From contig JAJUHK010000011.1 of the NCBI GenBank assembly GCA_029279945.1, forward strand, positions 18,331 to 82,330: DNA of 64,000 bases. Direction: 5' to 3'. This document shows positions 1 through 7,602 of the stretch, piece by piece. The notes beneath the pieces are model-generated. The model had not been told where the DNA came from and did no database searches. It worked only from the letters and a program-made list of their open reading frames with translations. The DNA is from Pseudidiomarina indica. Its GTDB lineage: Bacteria > Pseudomonadota > Gammaproteobacteria > Enterobacterales > Alteromonadaceae. The number at the start of each line of letters is the position of its first letter. The stretch's first letter is position 1. The translations under genes and the position numbers were made by a program.

Positions 1-1383
1 ATTAAAGTAACGCGTGCTAAGGGCAAGTTGTCTATTAGTGAAGAGAAATATTGGGATTTAGAATTTCCATTAGCCCAGTCATACCATACCGATCAAGTCA
101 CAGAGCAAGATTATATTGATGGAGTTCGGGAGCGGTTACTCGAAGCGGTGCAATTGCGCTTGACGGCAGATGTACCGGTCGGATGCTATTTATCGGGTGG
201 TATCGATTCATGTGCCATACTAGGGTTGGCGTCGGCGGTATCTCAGAAACCAATCAAAGCCTTTACTATTGGCTTTAATTCTAAATCTTATGATGAGACC
301 GCCATCGCCACTGAAATGGCGGAGGCCACAGGTGCTGATCAGCAGGTGATGCGCTTAGCCGGTCCAGAGTTATACGATAACTTTGTTGCCACGCTGTGGC
401 ATACCGAACGAACTATTTATAATACCCTCGGGGTTGCGAAATACTTGATGAGTCAGCAAGTTCAGCAGTCCGGTTACAAGGTGGTATTAACAGGTGAAGG
501 TTCTGATGAATTGTTTGCTGGCTATCCCTCCTTCCGGCAAGATATGTTTAAGCATGGACTGGCACACTTGCCGGATGCAGAGCGGGAGGCGTGGCAACAG
601 CAACTAGCATCATCCAATGCACTGTTTAGAGGTGCCATGTTGGCGCTAAACGAATACCGCAGTTCAGCGTTGGATGATAAGGTTGGATTTACGCCAAGTT
701 GCTTACAACCATGGTTGTCATGCAGTGAAATTGCATTACCGCTATTAGCGCCTCATCATCGTGCACAACTGGCCGACTATGATGCGGGTCGAGCTATCGC
801 TGATAAGTTAGATGGAACAATGCTCAACCAGCGCCATCCACTTGATAAAGCACAATATGTATGGATTAAAACAATGCTAGAAGGGCAAATCCTCACGTGG
901 GGCGGTGACCGTGTTGATATGGCTCACTCTATGGAAGCTCGACCTGCATTTCTGGATCACCATTTAGCTGAGTATGCAGCTACTATTCCCCCGCATTTAC
1001 GAATTAAGGATAATCGGGAGAAATATGTATTGCGCGAAGCGATGAAAGGACTATTACCTGACACGCTTTATCGACGCGAAAAGTTCGCCTTTATGGCACC
1101 TCCGGCACACACAGATCCGCAAAAGTTGGCAGCTATACGGCAGTTGGCGGAGGTTTATTTAACAGAATCGGCGATAAATGCTGCCGGAGTGCTAAGTTAT
1201 TCGGACGTGGAACAGTTGTTACAGCGGTATGAGTTGGGAACGACGTCAAATGAGGAAAAAGTACAGCTTGATGCAATGGTAAATCACGTGCTGGGGGTGC
1301 AAATTTTGCACCAACACTTCGTTGCAACAGATGTGCCGAAGTTAGCCCAGCAACGTGCTATGGAGTTAGGCTGGATAGCTTAA
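1..1383 (+). CDS. asnB: Asparagine synthase (glutamine-hydrolysing), C-terminal part, 5' end outside window
   Basis: The frame is open from base 1, so the gene enters from the left and its N-terminal glutaminase domain is not visible. What remains (about 460 residues) is the ATP-pyrophosphatase synthetase domain, which adenylates aspartate and transfers ammonia to form asparagine. The PP-loop SGGIDS lies about 65 residues in, and a second conserved block (TGEGSDELFAG) follows around residue 165. A TTG at base 28 could pose as a start, but in-frame codons continue upstream of it. The C-terminus is complete. The stop overlaps the stop of the convergent phosphatase gene by 4 bp. This subtype also occurs in biosynthetic gene clusters, so a role beyond housekeeping asparagine supply cannot be excluded. 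Confidence 0.85.
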   Translation: MKVTRAKGKLSISEEKYWDLEFPLAQSYHTDQVTEQDYIDGVRERLLEAVQLRLTADVPVGCYLSGGIDSCAILGLASAVSQKPIKAFTIGFNSKSYDETAIATEMAEATGADQQVMRLAGPELYDNFVATLWHTERTIYNTLGVAKYLMSQQVQQSGYKVVLTGEGSDELFAGYPSFRQDMFKHGLAHLPDAEREAWQQQLASSNALFRGAMLALNEYRSSALDDKVGFTPSCLQPWLSCSEIALPLLAPHHRAQLADYDAGRAIADKLDGTMLNQRHPLDKAQYVWIKTMLEGQILTWGGDRVDMAHSMEARPAFLDHHLAEYAATIPPHLRIKDNREKYVLREAMKGLLPDTLYRREKFAFMAPPAHTDPQKLAAIRQLAEVYLTESAINAAGVLSYSDVEQLLQRYELGTTSNEEKVQLDAMVNHVLGVQILHQHFVATDVPKLAQQRAMELGWIA

Positions 1384-2744
1384 CGCACTAGTTGGATGAG
1401 TGCTTTAGCAATATCAATGTTGTTGATATAGCCACGGAATTTATCAGCACCAGGACCATAGGCCATGACAGGAACATCAACCGCAGTATGCCCTGAGGTG
1501 GTCCAACCAGTTCGGGTGTGCTCGGTGATGATACTCGCAAGCACTTGGTGAATCGGATACAGACGTTCACGACCTTGTGCCGAGTCATCGAACTGTGTAC
1601 TGAGTAAGCGTTGCCATTGTTCATCAGTGACCGGTAGATTGAGTACTGGCGTTAGGTAGTCACGCCATTCCTCCCGTGGCAGTTGCGCTAACGTTGTTGC
1701 CATGGTTTCAATGGAACTGTTAATTCCCATGACCTTGTCTGTGTGCCAAGCATACTCACCACCTTGGCCAAGTGTTAAACCTCCGGTGGAATGGTCAGCG
1801 GTAATGACCAACAGGGTATTAGGATTCGTTGCGATATAGTCACGTACAACCTGTACTGCTGCGGCAAAGTCAGCCATCTCGTGAATGGCGCAGGCGATAT
1901 CGTTGGCGTGGCCACACCAATCAATCATACTGCCTTCAATCATGAGCGCAAACGGTTTGCCGTTTTGCTGAGATTGCTTATCTAATAGGCGTAGCGCATG
2001 CTGCGTCATTTCGGCGAGACGCTCAGGGCGGTCATCAATGGCAAATGGCAGTGCTTTCGGAGCGAATAAACCTAGGACAGGTAAATCGGTAACCGTTTCC
2101 AGTTCCTCTAATTGGGTGAGCACCTGCATACCTTGCTCAGTAAGTTGCGGCAGCCAGTTCACATCGTCGCGGTGGAAATAGCTATAGCCGCCGCCGAGTA
2201 ATACATCATAACTCCAGCCACCGTTGGTGATTTGAGCGGCGTAGCTGTCGGCGATTTCGTTGTACATCCGCCGTGACGGATGGTGGGTGAAAAAGCTTGC
2301 TGGTGTTGCATGGTTTACTTGGACCGTAGCAACTGCTCCGGTGCCCCAACCATGTTCGCGAGCTAGCTCCATTAATGTTTGTTGCGGATTCTTGTTGGCA
2401 TCGAGAGCAATCGCACCATTATAACTTTTTACGCCAGTTGCAAGTGCGGTAGCGCCCGCGGCAGAATCAGTGACCCACGTATCGTCATCAGGGTAGGTCG
2501 TTGCTGCGCCCACGAGTAAATCATCAAACGGGGTAGGAGCTAATTCAGATTGACCTAATTCACTCATGGCATAGCGGTAGGCCGAGATATACTCAAAGCC
2601 CATACCATCGCCAATCATAAAAATAATATTGGGTGCGGATGTGGTATGTGGCGCAACTGTGGTCGCTGAAGGGGCTGTCGCAGAACAGCTACTGAGAACC
2701 AAGGCAGATAGCGCAGTTAGTGAAAATAAAGTTAGCGATTTCAT
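1380..2744 (-). CDS. phoA: Alkaline phosphatase, PhoA family, predicted lipoprotein
   Basis: 454 residues. The N-terminus is a lipoprotein signal peptide with lipobox LSSC (Cys20), so the enzyme is probably membrane-anchored rather than freely periplasmic. Family motifs are present: a metal-binding aspartate in MIGDGMGF (about residue 46), the nucleophile in VTDSAAGATA (Ser94), ITADHSTGGL near residue 316, and the zinc-binding His of TTSGHTA near the C-terminus. It hydrolyses phosphomonoesters to release phosphate. A candidate PhoB-dependent promoter lies directly upstream at 2785-2818, which suggests induction by phosphate starvation. The gene follows the PDZ gene with a 75-bp gap and ends against the convergent asparagine synthase gene with interlocked stop codons. 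Confidence 0.9.
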   Translation of the reverse strand: MKSLTLFSLTALSALVLSSCSATAPSATTVAPHTTSAPNIIFMIGDGMGFEYISAYRYAMSELGQSELAPTPFDDLLVGAATTYPDDDTWVTDSAAGATALATGVKSYNGAIALDANKNPQQTLMELAREHGWGTGAVATVQVNHATPASFFTHHPSRRMYNEIADSYAAQITNGGWSYDVLLGGGYSYFHRDDVNWLPQLTEQGMQVLTQLEELETVTDLPVLGLFAPKALPFAIDDRPERLAEMTQHALRLLDKQSQQNGKPFALMIEGSMIDWCGHANDIACAIHEMADFAAAVQVVRDYIATNPNTLLVITADHSTGGLTLGQGGEYAWHTDKVMGINSSIETMATTLAQLPREEWRDYLTPVLNLPVTDEQWQRLLSTQFDDSAQGRERLYPIHQVLASIITEHTRTGWTTSGHTAVDVPVMAYGPGADKFRGYINNIDIAKALIQLVR

Positions 2745-2784
2745 GTTGTTATAATCCTAGTGGGTAACTTACCGTGCTGCGCAT

Positions 2785-2818
2785 AGTGTACCACGTACAG
2801 ATGACAGCTGGATGACGA
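2785..2818 (-). promoter_or_regulatory. Candidate Pho box plus extended -10 promoter of the alkaline phosphatase gene
   Basis: Read on the minus strand, 2818-2801 is TCGTCAT-CCAG-CTGTCAT: two 7-bp half-sites 11 bp apart, matching the PhoB direct-repeat consensus CTGTCAT-N4-CTGTCAT at 5/7 and 7/7 positions. Ten bases downstream is TACACT (2790-2785), preceded by TG at the extended -10 position. In E. coli Pho promoters the Pho box replaces the -35 and sits about 10 bp from the -10, as here. The linker is less AT-rich than usual. The site lies between the PDZ stop and the phoA start. Confidence 0.6.
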
Positions 2819-2819
2819 A

Positions 2820-3650
2820 TCAGTCTAATTGACAATTTTGTTCGGTTACCTTCCAAACGACCGGTTCCCAATATTCGGCATTGATATACTTAAACCGTTT
2901 CGCTGGGATAAATTTCGCCGCAATATGATAGGTTTTATTAGGTTCTATGGTAAGGGTTAAATACTTTTCTGGCGCAATACCTCGGCCGCGACGTACGCTA
3001 GGATCTTGAATTAACTCATGGACTCCGATGCGATACTCCTGAGCAGCGAGTTTAATCGTCGGATTTTGAATACGAACATTGTCGCCCGCAACGCTATTGA
3101 TAAATGCAGGATGTAAGTCAGCTGCTGCCGGTGGCGTGAAGAATACGCTTAAGCGTCCACATTGCTGCTGGTTATCATTTGCCAGCGAGGCTTCGTCAAA
3201 GTCATGAAACACTTCCAAACGCCAGCCAGGAATAACGTTCGCTTGTACGGTGCCAGTCAGTTGCAGTGTTTGGCTGTCACGAATGATACCTACCACAAAT
3301 TGTTGGTTATGTTCTAATTCAGCAATATGAGTTAAGAATTGTGCCAACTTTCCTGGTTCAAAGAGCTTGTCGTTGACATGAGTGAGTTGATCCCGTGGTT
3401 GCAACCCCATGATTGCGGCAACGCTACCCGGGCGGACGTTTAATACTTCTCCCTGTTCTGAAACAATCGCACCCCACTCAAAATAGCTGCGGGCTGGTTC
3501 TTGTAGCACAATAGGGGCGGCAGAAGTCGAGGTTTTACCAGCGGCAACAGCCGCTGCCCGAGCATGTTCACGAGCTTCAAACTCTTGGCTGTAGCCGTCA
3601 GTATGAACGCTTGCTATAGCGACCAAAAGGGTCATTAAACACCAACGCAT
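2820..3650 (-). CDS. Exported PDZ-domain protein of the ECF sigma operon
   Basis: 276 residues from ATG 3650. This start is chosen over an in-frame upstream codon because AGGAGG sits just before it and only 11 bp separate it from the anti-sigma stop. The N-terminus is a signal peptide ending near TDGYSQ. A PDZ-like region at roughly residues 55-125 carries the VRPGSVAAIMGLQPRDQLTHV core. The C-terminal half has no family I recognise. No protease triad is visible, so this is not a DegS or HtrA protease. Co-transcription with a sigma factor and an anti-sigma with a periplasmic tail suggests a periplasmic sensor or modulator, which is inference. Confidence 0.75.
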   Translation of the reverse strand: MRWCLMTLLVAIASVHTDGYSQEFEAREHARAAAVAAGKTSTSAAPIVLQEPARSYFEWGAIVSEQGEVLNVRPGSVAAIMGLQPRDQLTHVNDKLFEPGKLAQFLTHIAELEHNQQFVVGIIRDSQTLQLTGTVQANVIPGWRLEVFHDFDEASLANDNQQQCGRLSVFFTPPAAADLHPAFINSVAGDNVRIQNPTIKLAAQEYRIGVHELIQDPSVRRGRGIAPEKYLTLTIEPNKTYHIAAKFIPAKRFKYINAEYWEPVVWKVTEQNCQLD

Positions 3651-3661
3651 CAGTGTACCTC

Positions 3662-4048
3662 CTACTGTGTTAAGGCACGATATTGTGCCCAAAGTTGCGT
3701 GAGCTCTGACTCAGTTGCGCCGTGTAGGTACGCCTGCTGTAAGCGCCGTTCTAATGCATCAACGGTGTAATTACTGGCTAACAGCATAGGCACTGCGGGC
3801 GGTTCAGCGTCCGCCAGCAGTAACGATTCCTGCTGAGGCGCGAGACCATTTGATACGTTGGTAAGCCACCAGACGATACCAACACCAAGCACAACCGCTG
3901 CCGCACTCAACCATAACGGGTGGAAGCGGGGCATTGATGCCCCTGCTGAATTTGCAATATGAGGATCAAACTCCAAGCTCACCTGTTCGGCTTCTTGGGC
4001 GACAAATTGTTGCCATTGTTGGCGCAAATGACGTTCATTATTGGTCAT
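3662..4048 (-). CDS. Probable membrane anti-sigma factor
   Basis: 128 residues with one predicted transmembrane segment at about 45-63, a charged N-terminal cytoplasmic part rich in Gln and Glu, and a periplasmic C-terminal part ending in a helical LERRLQQAYLHGATESELTQLW stretch. It has no cysteine, so it is not a zinc-binding (ZAS) anti-sigma. Function is inferred from position: its start overlaps the ECF sigma stop by 4 bp (ATGA), the usual translational coupling of sigma/anti-sigma pairs. The sequence itself resembles no named anti-sigma family that I can identify. Confidence 0.65.
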   Translation of the reverse strand: MTNNERHLRQQWQQFVAQEAEQVSLEFDPHIANSAGASMPRFHPLWLSAAAVVLGVGIVWWLTNVSNGLAPQQESLLLADAEPPAVPMLLASNYTVDALERRLQQAYLHGATESELTQLWAQYRALTQ

Positions 4049-4608
4049 AGTTGCTCCTGTGATTGTGTTATGTGGGCTTGCAACTTTGCTAATGCACGTT
4101 GATAGCGTTTACGAACAGTTGCTGCTGCTTCCCCGGTCAGTTGGGCAATTTCCTCATGGCTATAACCTTCACCCAAATATAACCAGACTGAGTACCGCTC
4201 TGCCTCGGTCAATTGCTTAATTAAGGTATTGATATCACGCAATTGTATCAACCAATCTACCTGGTCGCTCCAACTGGGTAGGGTGGCGATATTGTCATCA
4301 AGAGGCTCCGGTGGCGGCGTTTGACTACGAAAATACGACAACGCAGTACGCACTGTGAGTTGTTTGAGCCAAGCTCCCAATCGCTGGGGATTCTTCAATT
4401 GGTGCAGCTTACGAAACGCTTGAATGAACACCTCTTGGGCAAGATCACGAGCTAGTTCACGATCATGACACATACCAATTAATGTGCGCAGAACCGCAGT
4501 TTTATAGCGTTCGAAAATGACATGCTGTGCCTGACTTGAACCCTTGCTTGCTGCGCGGATAATGCTAGCGTCAGTTACTTGCCCAAATCCAAAGGTTTCC
4601 TTACTCAC
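4045..4608 (-). CDS. ECF-type RNA polymerase sigma factor
   Basis: 187 residues from GTG 4608, which has AAGGG 7 bases upstream; a TTG at 4641 is in frame but has no better ribosome site. Sigma region 2 (about residues 28-95) includes the RDLAQEVFIQAFRKL block. Sigma region 4 (about 130-180) has the helix-turn-helix GYSHEEIAQLTGEAAATVRK. There is no region 1 or 3, as in ECF sigmas. It should direct RNA polymerase to a small regulon when released from the downstream-encoded anti-sigma. No convincing autoregulatory promoter was found upstream. Which ECF subgroup it belongs to cannot be decided by eye. Confidence 0.88.
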   Translation of the reverse strand: MSKETFGFGQVTDASIIRAASKGSSQAQHVIFERYKTAVLRTLIGMCHDRELARDLAQEVFIQAFRKLHQLKNPQRLGAWLKQLTVRTALSYFRSQTPPPEPLDDNIATLPSWSDQVDWLIQLRDINTLIKQLTEAERYSVWLYLGEGYSHEEIAQLTGEAAATVRKRYQRALAKLQAHITQSQEQL

Positions 4609-4688
4609 TGTTGCGCCCTTGTTACATCTGCTATAAAACAAGATGCAACAAAGGCCATGAGTGTGACAAGCTATTTGTTATAAGTTGC

Positions 4689-6476
4689 TTAAAACTGGAT
4701 ATCGGCATACACCGGATCGTGATCAGAGGAACGGTAAGGCGTTGGTGCATACCAAGGGGTATCGGGTGTCGCATATTGATATTGCATCACGCTTGGTTCA
4801 TCAGCGTTAATATGCCACACTGCTTGGTAAACAACGCGAGGGGCGAGGTTGCTGGAAACCAAAATGTGGTCCAGGCTGCCAGCTTGAGCATTAAACACAT
4901 AGGTGTACGCTTGGGTATCAAATGCGTCGATTCGATTGTAGTAGCCGCGCTCTAATAACACCTGAATGGGGTCTTCCTGTGCGTAGGCATTAAAGTCACC
5001 TAACAGTACACGTAATGGATAACGACGTAAGTCAGGGTGCGCATCGATTGCATCAGCTAATAATTTTGCGGACTGTACGCGCACTTGGTTCCAACACCCT
5101 TGGCCATCACCTCGATCTGCGTTAGCGTCAGCAGCGTTCTTCGGACAACTCCCTTTTGATTTGAAATGGTTTACTGCTACCACAATATTCTCGACGGTGT
5201 TGTGTGGTGAGAAGCGTTGAATTAGCGGCGGCCGACTGCGAGTATTAAAAGGGTATTCGTTGACTGTAACGGCTTCACCTTGCGGGGTGACTTTATCACT
5301 ACGGTAAATAATACCGTTGGTGATTTGATCAGAACCCAATTTAGACGAAGTTGGTTTAATGAAGTCCCACGGCTTACCGGTAACGTCACGTAGTGCGGTC
5401 ACTAACTCCACAATAGCACTATGTGGGGCATAACCATCATTTTCGATTTCCAATAGGCCAATAATATCGGCATTTAGCTGACTGAGTGCAGCGATGATTT
5501 TTTCATGCTGGCGGGTGAACTCTTGTTTGTTACGAGCACCACGCTTGGTCGGGAAAGTTTTTTCAGCGCCTTCACCGTTAAAGTAGTTCAGGACATTAAA
5601 AGCAGCGACTCGAATGGTGTTGGTCGCCGGTGGTTCCAACGCAGTAGGGCGCGGGTTGCTCGTACTGATTTCAATCGCACTGGTGGGTTGCAGCTGATAA
5701 TGATCGTGTTGCTGATTGATGATACCAGTAAGTGGCGCCAAAGTGTCGCCGCTGCGTATGGGCTGTGAGGCCGTTAACTGTAAACGTTGCGCAATGGTGG
5801 TTGGATTGGCTACCGATAGATTGTCATCAATGATTAGCTGCGCTAATTGGTTTTGTGCAGCGCGCTCGGCGGCTGCAGCCCCCGGTTTTAGATGTTGGGT
5901 CGGGGTATATAACCGTTCATGGGCCACGGTAAATTGGCCGTGGCGCGCTAGTCGATAATGGCCATTAACGACCAATGGCTGGTTGAGACGTATGGGCATG
6001 CCTTCCAAGGCTTCTAAGTCAGACTGTTGCGTGAACGGTAATTGCACCTCAGTATATGCGAATGATTGTTTTTGCTGACATACCGCAACCTGCGTAAGTG
6101 CCGTAAGTTGAGTCATTTGGTTAGTTTCCGCGACTGTGCCAGTAACATAGACTAAATCACCAACATTGACCGTATGAGGAGTATCTGCGGTGTGAATAAA
6201 TAATCCCTCAGAAGTAGTGGGATCTTGATCATCATCAGCTTGCGGGCTGCGAATGAAAAACCCTTGTAATTCGTTCTGCGCCTGCCAAGTGGCAGTAACA
6301 ATGCCGCGTGTGGTCAGTTGCTCATTAAGCAACGGTGATATCGCTGCAGCACCTTGAATTTTATTAATAGGCGTAATGGTGCTGTCGCATAGTGGTGGTT
6401 GATTGAGTTGTGCACAGGCGCTGAGGAAAGTGAGTAGAATTCCAATAGTTATTGTTGTAATTCGCTGATTATTCAT
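4689..6476 (-). CDS. ExeM/NucH-type endonuclease, predicted lipoprotein
   Basis: 595 residues from ATG 6476; an in-frame TTG upstream (6515) would place non-signal residues before the signal peptide. Lipobox LSAC puts the lipidated Cys at about residue 21. An OB-fold-like N-terminal domain (about 45-270) is followed by an endonuclease/exonuclease/phosphatase domain: AAFNVLNYF, GLLEIENDGY (metal-binding Glu), NHFKSKGS, LLGDFNAYAQEDP, SLDHILVS and the terminal SSDHDPVYADI. These carry the Asn, Glu, Asp and His residues of this metal-dependent superfamily. It likely degrades extracellular DNA at the cell surface. It lies 41 bp after csiV and 80 bp before the ECF operon. Confidence 0.82.
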   Translation of the reverse strand: MNNQRITTITIGILLTFLSACAQLNQPPLCDSTITPINKIQGAAAISPLLNEQLTTRGIVTATWQAQNELQGFFIRSPQADDDQDPTTSEGLFIHTADTPHTVNVGDLVYVTGTVAETNQMTQLTALTQVAVCQQKQSFAYTEVQLPFTQQSDLEALEGMPIRLNQPLVVNGHYRLARHGQFTVAHERLYTPTQHLKPGAAAAERAAQNQLAQLIIDDNLSVANPTTIAQRLQLTASQPIRSGDTLAPLTGIINQQHDHYQLQPTSAIEISTSNPRPTALEPPATNTIRVAAFNVLNYFNGEGAEKTFPTKRGARNKQEFTRQHEKIIAALSQLNADIIGLLEIENDGYAPHSAIVELVTALRDVTGKPWDFIKPTSSKLGSDQITNGIIYRSDKVTPQGEAVTVNEYPFNTRSRPPLIQRFSPHNTVENIVVAVNHFKSKGSCPKNAADANADRGDGQGCWNQVRVQSAKLLADAIDAHPDLRRYPLRVLLGDFNAYAQEDPIQVLLERGYYNRIDAFDTQAYTYVFNAQAGSLDHILVSSNLAPRVVYQAVWHINADEPSVMQYQYATPDTPWYAPTPYRSSDHDPVYADIQF

Positions 6477-6517
6477 AACATTCAACTTTTCAATGAGGCA
6501 TTTTCTAGGTTGCAAGA

Positions 6518-7600
6518 TTATCGACGTGCCGATAAATCTGTGCGACGGATTTGTACGACCAAGCCAAGTTTTGGGTGATCAAAATAATGAGTTTCATGAC
6601 TAATCACACGGCGCAGCTGGTTGAGTCGGTAACTACGTAAAAATTGTGATGTAGTTTGCCCTGACCGTAACGCGTGTTCAATCTGCCCGGCCAGTTCACG
6701 TTGGTTAAAGCGTACTGTTTGCGGTACTCGCAGTTCAAGATCACTATCGATGTGTAAATAATTTCCCACTAAATAGATATGCAATAAACCATCGAGCTCC
6801 CACACTGGCTGGTGTAGGTTTCCAACATCGTCAGTCGCTGATAAGGATGGTGGATTAGGAGTTCCGTGATCGCGATAGCTAAGCTGTAATTGCTGCTTTG
6901 ATATTTGCTCAAATAATTGGTTTAACTCGTCAAATAATTGTTGTTTGCCAAAATCGGTGGTGGCATCTTCAACGTCTTGGGGCGGCGGGACCGGGTAGCC
7001 GCTAGTAAGAAACTCATGGCCGTAATTGCGGCCACCGAATAATCGAATGGTTTGCCCGCGATCGCGAGTGAATACCGGGAGTCGATAACTTAAATGCAAT
7101 AACGGTTCTCCTACACCACGGCGAACCAATTGTTGGCGGAAACCATTAAACAAATGGTTATCACGCGCCATTAAAAATGGTGTAGTACTGGTATAGATGT
7201 CACCACCTTGGCCATCGACGATGGTTTGTGGTGCCGATTGAAAACGGCTCAACATGTGCTCGGGCTGATACCAAGGTTCGGCAAAGGGGTCTATTTCGTT
7301 TGCCTTCGCACATAACACAACGAAGTTGAAGTCATCATCAGTCGGTTCGGGGCACAGTGGTAGCCCATTTAAATAACCGAAATAATTCGGCGCGTAATGC
7401 GGCGTTAATAAGTCGATAGCAGGGTTGAATTGCCGTGGTGCATGCCAAGGAAATGACTCAAGATCACTGTTCTCGTGATGTTTAAACACTAAAACTTCCA
7501 CTTCAAACCAGCGCCAGTCAGCTGGTGATTCCTGTGCCATCAAGGGCCCACTTAGTGTCAGGACAACGAGTATCGCTCCAATTCGCAACCAGTCAGTCAT
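6518..7600 (-). CDS. csiV: CsiV family peptidoglycan-binding protein
   Basis: 360 residues with a signal peptide (cleavage near LMAQ|ES, about residue 22) and the family's start WRWFEVEVLVFKH after it. In Vibrio cholerae, CsiV binds peptidoglycan and is needed for PBP1A activity through LpoA. I assign this by the N-terminal motif, the size and the location beside mfd. The start ATG has AGAGGA upstream and lies 2 bp after the mfd stop, so it is probably translated from the mfd transcript. The middle of the protein has no catalytic motif. Confidence 0.75.
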   Translation of the reverse strand: MTDWLRIGAILVVLTLSGPLMAQESPADWRWFEVEVLVFKHHENSDLESFPWHAPRQFNPAIDLLTPHYAPNYFGYLNGLPLCPEPTDDDFNFVVLCAKANEIDPFAEPWYQPEHMLSRFQSAPQTIVDGQGGDIYTSTTPFLMARDNHLFNGFRQQLVRRGVGEPLLHLSYRLPVFTRDRGQTIRLFGGRNYGHEFLTSGYPVPPPQDVEDATTDFGKQQLFDELNQLFEQISKQQLQLSYRDHGTPNPPSLSATDDVGNLHQPVWELDGLLHIYLVGNYLHIDSDLELRVPQTVRFNQRELAGQIEHALRSGQTTSQFLRSYRLNQLRRVISHETHYFDHPKLGLVVQIRRTDLSARR

Positions 7601-7602
7601 AG

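Noticed and set aside
4609..4688. Pho box or ECF autoregulatory promoter before the sigma gene
   Set aside because: A single TTGTCAC-like string is present without a second half-site or a recognisable ECF -35/-10 pair.
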